Source: Cyanobium sp. WAJ14-Wanaka
GTDB lineage: Bacteria; Cyanobacteriota; Cyanobacteriia; PCC-6307; Cyanobiaceae
Reading direction: 5' to 3'
Assembly: GCF_024345375.1 (NCBI RefSeq)
Contig: NZ_JAGQAZ010000002.1
Location: 186,001-250,000 of the forward strand
DNA: 64,000 nt
Shown here: one piece after another, positions 1 through 10,507 of the stretch
Numbering within the stretch: the stretch's first letter is position 1
Layout of the letters: each line of letters opens with the position of its first letter
Notes under the pieces: generated by a model
What the model saw: the letters and a program-made list of their open reading frames with translations, nothing else
Told to the model about the DNA's origin: nothing
Database searches by the model: none
Translations under genes and position numbers: made by a program

Positions 1-260
1 GTGCTCAAGGTGGCCTCCCTCGGTAGGGGCTCGAGCAGGGGCCGCGAGAGCACGATCTCGCAGAGATCACTGCCATCGGCGTGGCGACCCCTTCGATAGA
101 GGCCCGCGGTGCGGCTGAGGCGGCCATCACTCCAGCGCACCTCCACCATCGGCAGCCCTTTCGGGGCCAGGCTGCCTTCGAAGTGTTCCCGATTGAGCCG
201 GTGGAACAGGGGCAGCAGCGGCTCGAGGGGCACCTGGCAGCAGCCAATACACCGCTGCAT
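1..260 (-). CDS. SprT-like domain protein, N-terminal part (cut by window edge)
   Basis: An open frame runs on the minus strand from an ATG at 260 off the left edge with no stop. Its 86 residues begin with a Cys-rich stretch followed by LLPLFHRLNREHFEGSLA and then VEVRWSDGRLSRTAGLYRR. The pattern LNxxHFxGxL followed by a W-(S/D)-x-R-x-x-x-x-AG strand is how SprT-family zinc metallopeptidase-like proteins start. The HExxH metal site would lie beyond the window, so catalytic competence cannot be judged. A smaller open frame in another register on the same strand is Cys/Arg/Ser-rich and looks like a shadow. It diverges from the next gene, with about 80 bp between the starts. Confidence 0.7.
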   Translation of the reverse strand, partial: MQRCIGCCQVPLEPLLPLFHRLNREHFEGSLAPKGLPMVEVRWSDGRLSRTAGLYRRGRHADGSDLCEIVLSRPLLEPLPREATLS

Positions 261-340
261 TGTGGCCGGTGCCGACGCCAGGACCAAAAGTTGAGGGTCG
301 TCGGTCAGACTCTGGATCTCACAGCAAAGCGACAAACGCA

Positions 341-760
341 ATGGATTGGGGTGTGACCCGCGAAATCGGCTCGAAGGCCCTACTGGCCGGCGCTGGTTCC
401 CTGCTCCTCTACTGGACCGTCAATGCGGTGAAGTTGGTGCTCAGCGCCCGCGGCATCAACCCATTGATCAAGCAGTTCTTCACCCAGGTGGCCAGTGGCC
501 AGGTGGATGGGGCCTACCTGCTCACCACCAAGAACTACCGCTCCCACGTCAACCGCCAGCAATTCATCCGCTTCCTGGCTGGCCTGCAGCTCAACAAATA
601 CCGCAACCTCAAATCGGGTCGGCCCCGGATCGAGGACGGCCTAATCATGCTGACGGTGAAGCTCAAATCCGACGGCAGCGAGGAGTTGCCCCTCGACTTC
701 ACCTTCACGAAGGTGGAGGAGCAGTGGCGGGTTGATCGCATCACCAAGATGGCCGCCTGA
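341..760 (+). CDS. Conserved hypothetical, membrane-anchored, NTF2/DUF4864-like
   Basis: 139 residues from the ATG at 341. An upstream in-frame start at 260 would add 27 residues of low-complexity sequence and overlap the divergent gene, so I reject it. A hydrophobic segment at about residues 13-28 (LLAGAGSLLLYWTVNAV) looks like an N-terminal anchor. The rest, with FFTQVASGQVDGAYLLTTKNY and a final strand EEQWRVDRITK, resembles the short alpha+beta domain of NTF2/DUF4864-like proteins. That assignment is by pattern only and the function is unknown. It ends 9 bp before ligA and probably shares its transcript. Confidence 0.7.
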   Translation: MDWGVTREIGSKALLAGAGSLLLYWTVNAVKLVLSARGINPLIKQFFTQVASGQVDGAYLLTTKNYRSHVNRQQFIRFLAGLQLNKYRNLKSGRPRIEDGLIMLTVKLKSDGSEELPLDFTFTKVEEQWRVDRITKMAA

Positions 761-3151
<2,391 letters not shown>

Positions 3152-3153
<2 letters not shown>

Positions 3154-3331
3154 GACCAAAGTTCAACCAGACCCCAGCATGGACCCGATCCCCTCCGCCT
3201 ACAACTGGATCAAAACCGCCTGCGGCCGGGCCAAATACGACGAGCTCGCCCAAAGGCCCGGGGCCCTGGCCAAGCTGCGGCTGGCCTGGTTTGTGTTGAT
3301 TGCCGCGCTGAGGGATTGGCGGCTGCCATAA
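3152..3331 (+). CDS. Small hypothetical protein (59 aa, or 50 aa from the inner ATG)
   Basis: The frame encodes 59 residues from 3152, or 50 from the ATG at 3179 (MDPIPSAYNWIKTACGRAK). The inner start avoids sharing a CATG with the divergent gene. The C-terminal part, LRLAWFVLIAALRDWRLP, is amphipathic or hydrophobic. I do not recognise a family. Evidence that it codes: the DNA at 3196-3325 recurs at 6641-6770 with four differences. Three of these are silent third-position changes in this frame (AAC/AAT, GCC/GCG, CGG/CGC), and the fourth turns TGG into TAG in the second copy. The gene ends shortly before the convergent terminator at 3355-3376. Confidence 0.5.
3196..3325. repeat. 130-bp direct repeat, copy 1
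   Basis: The segment matches 6641-6770 in the same orientation, with mismatches only at 3205, 3207, 3304 and 3322 (126 of 130 identical, counted by eye). It covers codons 15 onward of the small plus-strand ORF. The two copies bracket the 3.07-kb minus-strand gene 3400-6471. Confidence 0.95.
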
Positions 3332-3354
3332 GGCAGGCAACAAACACAGGCAAT

Positions 3355-3376
3355 AAAAAACCCCCCTTTCGGGGGG
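3355..3376 (-). terminator. Rho-independent terminator of the 3400-6471 gene
   Basis: Read on the minus strand, CCCCCC-GAAA-GGGGGG is a perfect 6-bp stem with a 4-nt loop, followed directly by six T. It lies 24-45 bases past the stop of the minus-strand gene. No T-run follows it on the plus strand, so it is directional. It is the only textbook intrinsic terminator I saw in the window. Confidence 0.85.
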
Positions 3377-3399
3377 TGAGTTAATCCAAGCTGGAGTAC

Positions 3400-6300
3400 T
3401 TAGATGGTTTGCTGAATCAGATCGATCTGACCACCTTCCACCAGGTAGCCGGAGCCGTTGATGTTGCCGCCGCCGAGGCTGTGGGCCTGAACATTGGCCA
3501 GGAAGAAGCTGCCGGGGGCGGCACCATAGATCTTCGATACATCGATGATCCCCGAGGACTCCCAGTTGCCAATGCCATTGGAGTCTGCGTTGGTATAGGC
3601 GGGCTGGGTCTGGCCATATGCCGTGGGGATGGCGGTGCGATCGATCTGGGCCCAGCGCTCCGCTAGCGCACCCGTGATCGGATCGATGGGGCCGCTGGGG
3701 TTCAGCTTCCAGATCGAGGCTTCCTGGGTGCCGAAGTTGCCGTTGGCGATGTCGAGGCCACCGCCGTTGGCCCGGTCCTCCTGCAGGTAGAGGCGGCCGT
3801 CGGCGCTCCAAGTGAGGTTGTCGGGGTTGCGCAGGCCCGTGGTGGGATCGGCGAGGCGGTCGGCGTCGTAGATGATCCGCAGGCTGCTGGATCCGGCGCT
3901 GGCCAGGCGGCCATCGGCACCGAAGGCATTGGCGAAGCTCAGGGTGTAAACGTTGCCGTAGAGGTCACCGTTGCTGAAATCCTTCGTACCCGTGGTATTG
4001 AAGGCTGCCTGCTGGCCATTCAGGGGATTGACCTCACCGTCCTCGATGCGGCTGAACTGCAGGGCGCCAAGGCCGATCGTGAGGTTGCGAATCTCGGCAT
4101 CGCTGAGGTCGAAGTAGCTGGCTTTGTCCGCTGGCTTTTCGATCTTCACCCAGCTGCCGGCCAGTGAAGCCCCCAGGGCCAGGGCCTTGAGGTCGTCGGA
4201 GTCAGGGCCGGAGGTGTTGTCGACACCGGTTTCCGCCAGGGCCGTGGGCACAAAGGTGTAGAGGACACCGTTGGCCTCCGCCAGGCCGTTGCGCTCCAGG
4301 AAGCCGCCCGCGGTCTTCTGACCAACCCAGAGCCTCAGGGGGGCCTTGTCGTCATCGAAGAGCAGCACGGCGACCGTGTTGACGCTGCCGGTGTCGATCG
4401 CGGTGGCCGATTCCCAGGTGCCCTTGCCGAAGGCTTTCACCTGATGCAGGTCGCTGTTGGCCGTGTCAAGGGCATAGAAGGCGCCGCCACCAGCGCCGAA
4501 CACCTCCTCACCGGTGAGGAAGATGCGATCAGCAAATCCACGGCCAGCGCCGAAGCTGTTGGCCTCCACCAAGTTGGCGCCGCAGAAGCGATCGAGGCCA
4601 TCGGTGTCGTTGCCGATCACCTTGTCGTAAGCGAGGTCGCCACTGACGATGCGCGACTGGAAGCCGTTTTGGGCATTGTCGTCGGCATCGATGTCGACGA
4701 TGAAGCGGCTGATGCGGGAGCCGGTGACCGAGGCGTTGAGACCCTCGGCGGTGTAGGCGTAGCCCGCGCTGGCACTAACCTCATGGTTCACAAGCACGGT
4801 GTAGGTGCCATCGCCATTGCTGTAGGCGCCCTGTCCGTCAAAGATGCCCGGGGGTACGAAGACGCTGCCAGGCGCGGTGCTGTTGGTGAACTCGCCGTTT
4901 GTGATCAGGCTGCTGATCTTCAAGGTGGGGCCTCCCGCCACATCCTTGAGCATGGTGCTAGCGAAAGTGCCAGCTCCAGCTACCGGTGATGAAGCAATCA
5001 GGGTCTGAAGATCAAACACGTTGAGGGTGTTAGATACTTCATTGGATACAATCAACTGATCGCGTCCGGTAGGACTATTTCTGGCTTCCACCACTTCCAG
5101 CCCTTCGGGCGAAATACTTCCGGCAATGACCGCGCTTGTCACGAAGCTAACCGCACTTGGAACGGTTACGTCGAAGACAGCCAACATCGATTTGGTAGTG
5201 CGCTCCATGCTCACGATCGCGTAACTGCGGCCATTGAGCTGGGCAACCACTACGCCCTCAGGTTCGACTCCCTTGTCATCACTGCGCAGGTCGTCATAAA
5301 TCCCTGCCGCCACAGCGATGGTCTGCAGGGAGTTGCCACTGTCCCAAAGCAAGGCACCACTAACTGCATCGAAGATGCTGATGCTTCGGCTACCGAAGGT
5401 AGTGATGCGGTCTTTACTGCCGACGGAGGCATCATCAGTAAGGCGCTTGACGCGATTGGCGTTGCCAGAGCCACGAACCTCATCCAAAAATGTGCCGTAA
5501 TCGCGGGTGTCTCCTTCGTTGGCGGTCACGAAATATTCCTTACCATCAACCCTGTAAGCAGCGATGCCGTCAGCCTGACGCAGGCCTTCGTAGTTCTGGC
5601 CAAGTAGGGGCTTGAAAATACTGTTGTTATCTGCTGAATTATCGCGGTCGGTTAGATCTACAAGCTGGGTCTTAAAATCAACCGCACCAAGGGCAAAAAT
5701 ATTCTCAATCCTATTGGTCGCCAAGTTTACCTTAGCAACACCATTGTTCTCCTGCAGAGTCACATAGGCATAGTTGCCCAGAATCGAGACGTATTCAGGT
5801 TCAATATCATTGGCTTGGGTGGTGCCTGCGGTGCCGGAGATGCGGATTCCAGCAGGCAAGGTCAGTCCAGCGAAGCCCAGATCGGTGTAGGAGAAACTCT
5901 GTCTGCCTGTAAAGCCCTCAATATCAATAATCCCGATGCTGCCGGGACGATCAATGCTGTAGTTGATGGTGGGTTCGCCTTCGTTGGCGATCACCAACTT
6001 GGTTCCCTGGTCATTAAAGGCGATGCTGTCAGGCAGGTAGCCAACCTCCACATCCTCAACAAAACTTAGGCTGCCATCAGTGCCGAGCTTGTAAAAGCGC
6101 ACCAAACCCTTGCCTGCTGAGGTGCTGTAGTTGCCTGGAGCAAGGGCTACTGCCACCAGGTTGCCAAAGGCGGCAACTGCCTGAGATACATAGTTGCCAC
6201 CGAAACTTTCGCGCGCTAGCAAAGTCAGGGAATTAGGGTTGGAGGCATCCGTGACCTGAAGAGTGCTGCCGCCACCACTAGAAACGATATAAGCATTATT

Positions 6301-6471
6301 AGAAATGCTCACTTGAGCAGATATTTCCGCCTGAAACTGCTCCGTGGCAGGACTTGTAATCCTGGGCGAGAGGTCAATACTCCCCAAAAGCGGAATAGAA
6401 GGAGCCCCCTCAGCACTCCTAGACTTCAAAGATGCCGATTGTAATTTAGAGACGAAATTCGCTAAAGACAT
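3400..6471 (-). CDS. Choice-of-anchor-I / PhoX-like (DUF839) two-domain phosphatase-like protein
   Basis: 1023 residues. About residues 1-490 form a beta-propeller-like choice-of-anchor-I domain, with SNNAYIVSSGGGSTLQVTD, VIANEGEPT and VTANEGDTRDYG. About residues 500-1023 resemble the PhoX/DUF839 calcium-dependent alkaline phosphatase fold, with TVLVNHEVSAS, RFCGANLVEAN, FLTGEEV, NPDNLTWSADGRLYLQED and a final LANVQAHSLGGGN. Acidic residues of the kind used for calcium are abundant. There is no Sec signal; the Ser-rich N-terminus is compatible with type I export, which is inference. It may release phosphate from organic compounds, but this is not proven. The half coding for the C-terminal domain is about 63-65% GC in two lines counted, the other half about 47-50%, so the gene looks chimeric. 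A terminator follows it and direct repeats flank it. Confidence 0.75.
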   Translation of the reverse strand: MSLANFVSKLQSASLKSRSAEGAPSIPLLGSIDLSPRITSPATEQFQAEISAQVSISNNAYIVSSGGGSTLQVTDASNPNSLTLLARESFGGNYVSQAVAAFGNLVAVALAPGNYSTSAGKGLVRFYKLGTDGSLSFVEDVEVGYLPDSIAFNDQGTKLVIANEGEPTINYSIDRPGSIGIIDIEGFTGRQSFSYTDLGFAGLTLPAGIRISGTAGTTQANDIEPEYVSILGNYAYVTLQENNGVAKVNLATNRIENIFALGAVDFKTQLVDLTDRDNSADNNSIFKPLLGQNYEGLRQADGIAAYRVDGKEYFVTANEGDTRDYGTFLDEVRGSGNANRVKRLTDDASVGSKDRITTFGSRSISIFDAVSGALLWDSGNSLQTIAVAAGIYDDLRSDDKGVEPEGVVVAQLNGRSYAIVSMERTTKSMLAVFDVTVPSAVSFVTSAVIAGSISPEGLEVVEARNSPTGRDQLIVSNEVSNTLNVFDLQTLIASSPVAGAGTFASTMLKDVAGGPTLKISSLITNGEFTNSTAPGSVFVPPGIFDGQGAYSNGDGTYTVLVNHEVSASAGYAYTAEGLNASVTGSRISRFIVDIDADDNAQNGFQSRIVSGDLAYDKVIGNDTDGLDRFCGANLVEANSFGAGRGFADRIFLTGEEVFGAGGGAFYALDTANSDLHQVKAFGKGTWESATAIDTGSVNTVAVLLFDDDKAPLRLWVGQKTAGGFLERNGLAEANGVLYTFVPTALAETGVDNTSGPDSDDLKALALGASLAGSWVKIEKPADKASYFDLSDAEIRNLTIGLGALQFSRIEDGEVNPLNGQQAAFNTTGTKDFSNGDLYGNVYTLSFANAFGADGRLASAGSSSLRIIYDADRLADPTTGLRNPDNLTWSADGRLYLQEDRANGGGLDIANGNFGTQEASIWKLNPSGPIDPITGALAERWAQIDRTAIPTAYGQTQPAYTNADSNGIGNWESSGIIDVSKIYGAAPGSFFLANVQAHSLGGGNINGSGYLVEGGQIDLIQQTI

Positions 6472-6640
6472 TGAAGAATTTATTAACTATTACATACTAT
6501 GGTTACTGCGCCGCTTAGTAAGTTAAAAGCTGCTTAAGACCCGCTGGCCATCAAGCTTTTGTCATCCTAAGCACATTTCTATGATTGATAAAATACATTT
6601 CTGAAGCAATGGCTAGCCCCAATAAGGTCCCTCGATAGGT

Positions 6641-6770
6641 CGCCTACAATTAGATCAAAACCGCCTGCGGCCGGGCCAAATACGACGAGCTCGCCCAAAG
6701 GCCCGGGGCCCTGGCCAAGCTGCGGCTGGCCTGGTTTGTGTTGATTGCGGCGCTGAGGGATTGGCGCCTG
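6641..6770 (+). pseudogene. 130-bp direct repeat, copy 2: broken copy of the small ORF 3152-3331
   Basis: The copy keeps the reading frame of copy 1 but has no start codon, and the TGG codon at the position matching 3206-3208 is TAG (6651-6653). The frame then runs past the repeat end into a different C-terminus, overlapping the end of the convergent TVP38 gene. Upstream, 6472-6640 is an AT-rich stretch that should hold the promoter of the minus-strand gene. I see no gene in it and no unambiguous -10/-35 pair. Confidence 0.8.
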
Positions 6771-6781
6771 AGTAATCCTGA

Positions 6782-7414
6782 TCAGCCCGGCGGCTCTGCC
6801 TCCTGAAGGGCGCGGCGGGCTGCTTTGCCCACCAGCACCACTATTGCAATTGTCGCCCCCAGGCCCACCACCCGCAGGGCCCAGGTGGCTGGATCGGCGC
6901 GGCCGGAGAGCACCTCCCCAAAACGGGCCACATCGCCCGCGAGGGCACCGAGGCCGCAAAACAAAATCGTGCCCGGCAGGATCCCGATCAGGCCAATCGA
7001 GTAGTCGCGCAGGCTCACCTCACTGAGCCCATAGGCGAAGTTGAGCAGGCTGAAGGGAAAGGCCGGCGAAAGGCGGGTCAACAAAACCAGTTTCAGGCCC
7101 TCCCGGCTCACGGCCTGCTCCACCGACTGCAGCTTGGGTACGGCCGCCAGCCTTTTTCGGGCCCAGTCGCGCAGCCAGGTGCGGCCCAGCAAAAAGGCAG
7201 CTTCTGCCCCCAGGCAGGCCCCCACAAACACAATCAAACTTCCCCACCAGGGCCCATAGAGGGCTCCCGCCAACATCGAGGCCCAGACCCCCGGGAGCAA
7301 AAGGGTGACCCAGAGGGCATAGAGGGGCACAAAAACCGCTGCGCCTAGGGGAGACTGCAGGGCAGGCAAGAGCTGATCCAGCAGGCCGAAACCATTGATC
7401 GTGGCCGCATCCAT
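6782..7414 (-). CDS. TVP38/TMEM64 (DedA-like, SNARE-associated) family membrane protein
   Basis: 210 residues from the ATG at 7414; a TTG at 7435 would add seven. It is an integral inner-membrane protein with about six hydrophobic segments. The family core is visible: GALYGPWWGSLIVFVGACLG, AFLLGR, then LTRLSPAFPFSLLNFAYGL and GILPGTILFCGLGALAG. Family members are thought to move lipids or ions across membranes, but the substrate of this subgroup is unknown. It is transcribed away from the exporter operon that begins at 7499, with about 85 bp between the starts that must hold both promoters. Confidence 0.85.
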   Translation of the reverse strand: MDAATINGFGLLDQLLPALQSPLGAAVFVPLYALWVTLLLPGVWASMLAGALYGPWWGSLIVFVGACLGAEAAFLLGRTWLRDWARKRLAAVPKLQSVEQAVSREGLKLVLLTRLSPAFPFSLLNFAYGLSEVSLRDYSIGLIGILPGTILFCGLGALAGDVARFGEVLSGRADPATWALRVVGLGATIAIVVLVGKAARRALQEAEPPG

Positions 7415-7498
7415 CCTGAAACCTTCCCCCAACAAATCAGCCCCTTAAACCGTAGCGATAGACAGGGCCAAGCCCCAGCCCTATAAGAAATCCAGGGC

Positions 7499-8584
7499 AT
7501 GGCAAATCCAGCAATGACAAATCCCCAGCCGAGCGGTCGCAAGGGCGGCGGCCCCTGGCCGTGGGTGGCTGGTCTCCTGGCCCTGGTACTGCTGGCCGGG
7601 TTGGGTACGCGTCTATGGCAGAAGCGCGAACAAACCAAAGAGGAGGCCCGCCGGGCCATCCCCCTGCTTCCACGCCAGGTGTCAGCCATCGGTCGGATCG
7701 AACCCCTCGACGGCATCAGCCAGGTGTCGGTGCCCAGTTCCCTCAGCAATGACCGGGTGCGTGAAATCCTGGTGAAGGAGGGTCAAGAGGTGCGCAAGGG
7801 CCAGCCCCTGGCAGTGCTGGAAAGCCTCGACACCCTCGAAGGAAGCGTGCGCAAATCCAAGGCGGCAATCCGCGTCGCCGAAAGCAAGCTGGTCTCCCAG
7901 GACAGCGTCATTGCCCGCTACCGCGCTGACCTGCGCCAGGCCAGCGCCGAAGCCAGACGATCGGAGCAACTATTCAAAGCTGGTGCCACCAGTGCCAACA
8001 GGGTTGAGCAACTCCAGGCGGATGAAAGCAGTGCCAAGGCCCAGTTGGCCGAGGCAATTGCCAGCAAAGGCACCCTGGTGGAAGAACTGCGGGAAAGTCG
8101 GACATCCCTCGAGAAAGACCAGGTAGAGCGGAACAAAGCCACGGTGCTGGCCCCCTTCTCAGGCACTGTGTTCAAGCTGCATGTCCGTCCGGGCGACAAG
8201 GTTGGCGAGGAGGGGCTGCTGGAGATGGGGGACAGCAGCCGAATGGGCGTCATCGCCGAGGTGTATCAGAGCGATCGGCCCATGGTTGCCCTGGGCCAAA
8301 AGGTGACTATCACCGCCGACGGCTTTAAGGGCCGGCAGGTGCAAGGCCAGGTGGTGGAGATAGCCCGAGAGGTCAGTCGCCAGAGCGTTTTCAGCGGCCA
8401 GGCCGGCGAAAATCTGGACCGGCGGGTGCTGGAGGTGAAGATCGCGCTCCCTAAAGAAGCTTTGGTAATGGCCAGCAACCTCAACTATCTGCAGGTAAAC
8501 CTGCTGTTTGCTCCATTAACTGCCCCCCAAAGGGCTCGCCAGGAAGCAGCCCGCAAAGCCCTGGAAGCGAGCACCAGCAGATGA
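7499..8584 (+). CDS. devB: DevB-like HlyD-family membrane fusion protein of an ABC exporter
   Basis: 361 residues. One transmembrane helix at about residues 20-37 (WPWVAGLLALVLLAGLG) is followed by the periplasmic adaptor. That consists of a biotinyl-lipoyl-like beta domain (VPSSLSNDRVREILVKEG), a long coiled coil at about residues 118-215, then TVLAPFSGTVFKLHVRPGDKV completing the lipoyl domain. It is the membrane-fusion part of a DevBCA exporter. Heterocyst formers use DevBCA to export glycolipids; unicellular species have paralogues with unknown substrates. The stop overlaps the devC start as ATGA. Confidence 0.85.
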   Translation: MANPAMTNPQPSGRKGGGPWPWVAGLLALVLLAGLGTRLWQKREQTKEEARRAIPLLPRQVSAIGRIEPLDGISQVSVPSSLSNDRVREILVKEGQEVRKGQPLAVLESLDTLEGSVRKSKAAIRVAESKLVSQDSVIARYRADLRQASAEARRSEQLFKAGATSANRVEQLQADESSAKAQLAEAIASKGTLVEELRESRTSLEKDQVERNKATVLAPFSGTVFKLHVRPGDKVGEEGLLEMGDSSRMGVIAEVYQSDRPMVALGQKVTITADGFKGRQVQGQVVEIAREVSRQSVFSGQAGENLDRRVLEVKIALPKEALVMASNLNYLQVNLLFAPLTAPQRARQEAARKALEASTSR

Positions 8585-9750
8585 GACCCCCAAGGGCCTT
8601 GAACCGCATCCCCCTGGCCTGGCGCCAAACCAGCCATCGGCCGATGCGCCTATTCGCTGCCATCGCGGGGGTGAGCTTCGCCAACGTGCTGGTGTTCTTC
8701 CAAATGGGGCTGGCCAGCGGGCTCTACGCCAGCCAAAAGCGACCGCTACAACTGCTGACTGGCGAGCTGGTGATGGTCAGCCGTCGATACACAAACCTGG
8801 GGGAGCCCCTCAACATGCCCCGCAGCCGCCTGGTCCAGGCCCTGGGCGTGCAAGGGGTCAAGGCAGTGACGCCGCTGTACATAGGCAAAACCAACTGGCT
8901 CAACCGCGACAGTCGCGAGAAAAAACAGGCGCTGATTTTCGGACTGGCCCCAGAGAACCCTGCCCTGGGCATACCCGAACTGGCCACAGATAGCAGCAAG
9001 CTGCTGAGACCGGATGGCCTATTCTTCGACACCCTTTCAAAAAAGGCCGCCGGTCCGGTGGCCCAAATAGTGGCAACAGAAGGTTTTTATGACACCGAAC
9101 TAAATGGCAAGCGGGCAGTTGTAAACGGGATCTTCAGGATGGGCCTTACCTTCTCAGCCGACATCAACCTGCTCACTTCCGCCAGCAATTTCAAAAACTG
9201 GTTTCCAGATCAAACCAGTGATGACATCCAGCTAGGGGTAATTCAATTGAAAGCGGGGGTTAGCCCCCAGCAGGTGCAAGCAACCCTGGCCAACTTCCTT
9301 GATCCCTCGGTGAAGGTGCTCACCCTCAAGGAACTGGAAGCCATAGAAGTAGAGCATTGGCGAAACAACACTTCCTTCGGACTAATTTTTAACCTCGGGG
9401 TACTAGTTGGCCTAGTAGTGGGGGCAATTATCGTCTACCAAATTCTCTATTCCGACGTAAGTGATCACCTGCCCGAATACGCGACCATGAAAGCCATGGG
9501 CTATGGCGATGGCTTTGTGGTCGGCATCATTGTTCAGGAATCCCTGCTATTGGCAGCCCTGGCTTTTCTACCCAGCCTGCTGTTGGCCATGGGGCTCTAC
9601 GCACTCCTGTTTCGCGCCACATCGCTGCTGATTGCCATGACGCTCGAGCGGGCTGTAACTGTGTTTGCCCTGACCCTGGCCATGTCAGCTGGATCGGGCT
9701 GGTTGGCCACCGGCAAGTTGCGAAGGCTGGATCCGGCCGACATTTTCTAA
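8581..9750 (+). CDS. devC: DevC-like ABC exporter permease
   Basis: 389 residues with the FtsX/MacB permease layout: one N-terminal transmembrane helix (FAAIAGVSFANVLVFFQMG), a large extracytoplasmic domain at about residues 40-265, then three C-terminal helices starting at FNLGVLVGLVVGAIIVYQIL. The coupling region DHLPEYATMKAMGYGDGF is typical of DevC. The gene starts with an ATG overlapping the devB stop by 4 bp and ends 13 bp before devA, so the three are one operon. The substrate is unknown. Confidence 0.88.
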   Translation: MRPPRALNRIPLAWRQTSHRPMRLFAAIAGVSFANVLVFFQMGLASGLYASQKRPLQLLTGELVMVSRRYTNLGEPLNMPRSRLVQALGVQGVKAVTPLYIGKTNWLNRDSREKKQALIFGLAPENPALGIPELATDSSKLLRPDGLFFDTLSKKAAGPVAQIVATEGFYDTELNGKRAVVNGIFRMGLTFSADINLLTSASNFKNWFPDQTSDDIQLGVIQLKAGVSPQQVQATLANFLDPSVKVLTLKELEAIEVEHWRNNTSFGLIFNLGVLVGLVVGAIIVYQILYSDVSDHLPEYATMKAMGYGDGFVVGIIVQESLLLAALAFLPSLLLAMGLYALLFRATSLLIAMTLERAVTVFALTLAMSAGSGWLATGKLRRLDPADIF

Positions 9751-9763
9751 TGGCCCCTATCTG

Positions 9764-10477
9764 ATGGCCCCTACTCAAACTGCGCCCAACCCCGAAATTC
9801 GCATCGAGGTAAACCATCTCGACCACTGGTTTGGAAAGGCTGAAACCGCAAAGCAGGTACTCAGCGACATCAACCTGACGGTGCACGCAGGCGAAATAGT
9901 GATCCTCACCGGTCCGTCGGGCTCAGGCAAGACGACCCTTCTGACCATGCTCGGGGGATTGCGGGCCGCCCAAAGCGGCAGCCTCAAGGTGCTGGGGGAG
10001 GAGTTACTAAATGCCGATAACACCAGCCTCACCCGGCTCAGACGCCAGGCGGGCTTCATCTTTCAGGCCCACAATCTGCTGCCTTACCTCACGGCCCAAG
10101 AAAACGTCCGCTTTGGCCTGGAGGTCTCCCCTGAGTGGTTGGGGCGGGGTAAGGCGGCCATGGATAAATGCTCTGCCGCCATGCTCGGCGAAGTGGGGCT
10201 GGCGGAACGGCTCACCTACTACCCAGAAAAACTTTCCGGGGGCCAAAAGCAGCGGGTGGCCATTGCCCGGGCCCTGGCCCCCAAGCCCAGCCTGCTCTTG
10301 GCCGATGAACCCACCGCCGCCCTCGATAAAACATCTGGCCGTGATGTGGTCGACCTATTTAGGCGCCTGGCCGATCAGCACGGGGCTGCCATCGTGATGG
10401 TCACCCACGACAACAAAATTCTCGACATAGCTGATCGGATCGTGAACCTCGAGGCTGGCCAGTTGGTGGACAATTAA
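9764..10477 (+). CDS. devA: DevA-like ABC exporter ATPase
   Basis: 237 residues, the MacB/LolD-type ATPase that drives the DevBC pair. Visible motifs are Walker [10 protein letters not shown], a Q-loop in [11 protein letters not shown], signature [15 protein letters not shown], Walker [13 protein letters not shown] and the switch histidine in VMVTHD. An out-of-frame ATG at 9750, in a near-duplicate of the same nonamer, gives only a five-codon frame. It is followed by a convergent valS 30 bp away with no clear terminator between. Confidence 0.92.
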   Translation: MAPTQTAPNPEIRIEVNHLDHWFGKAETAKQVLSDINLTVHAGEIVILTGPSGSGKTTLLTMLGGLRAAQSGSLKVLGEELLNADNTSLTRLRRQAGFIFQAHNLLPYLTAQENVRFGLEVSPEWLGRGKAAMDKCSAAMLGEVGLAERLTYYPEKLSGGQKQRVAIARALAPKPSLLLADEPTAALDKTSGRDVVDLFRRLADQHGAAIVMVTHDNKILDIADRIVNLEAGQLVDN

Positions 10478-10507
10478 GGCGTGATCTCTGAGCCGGTGAA
10501 GGGTGCC

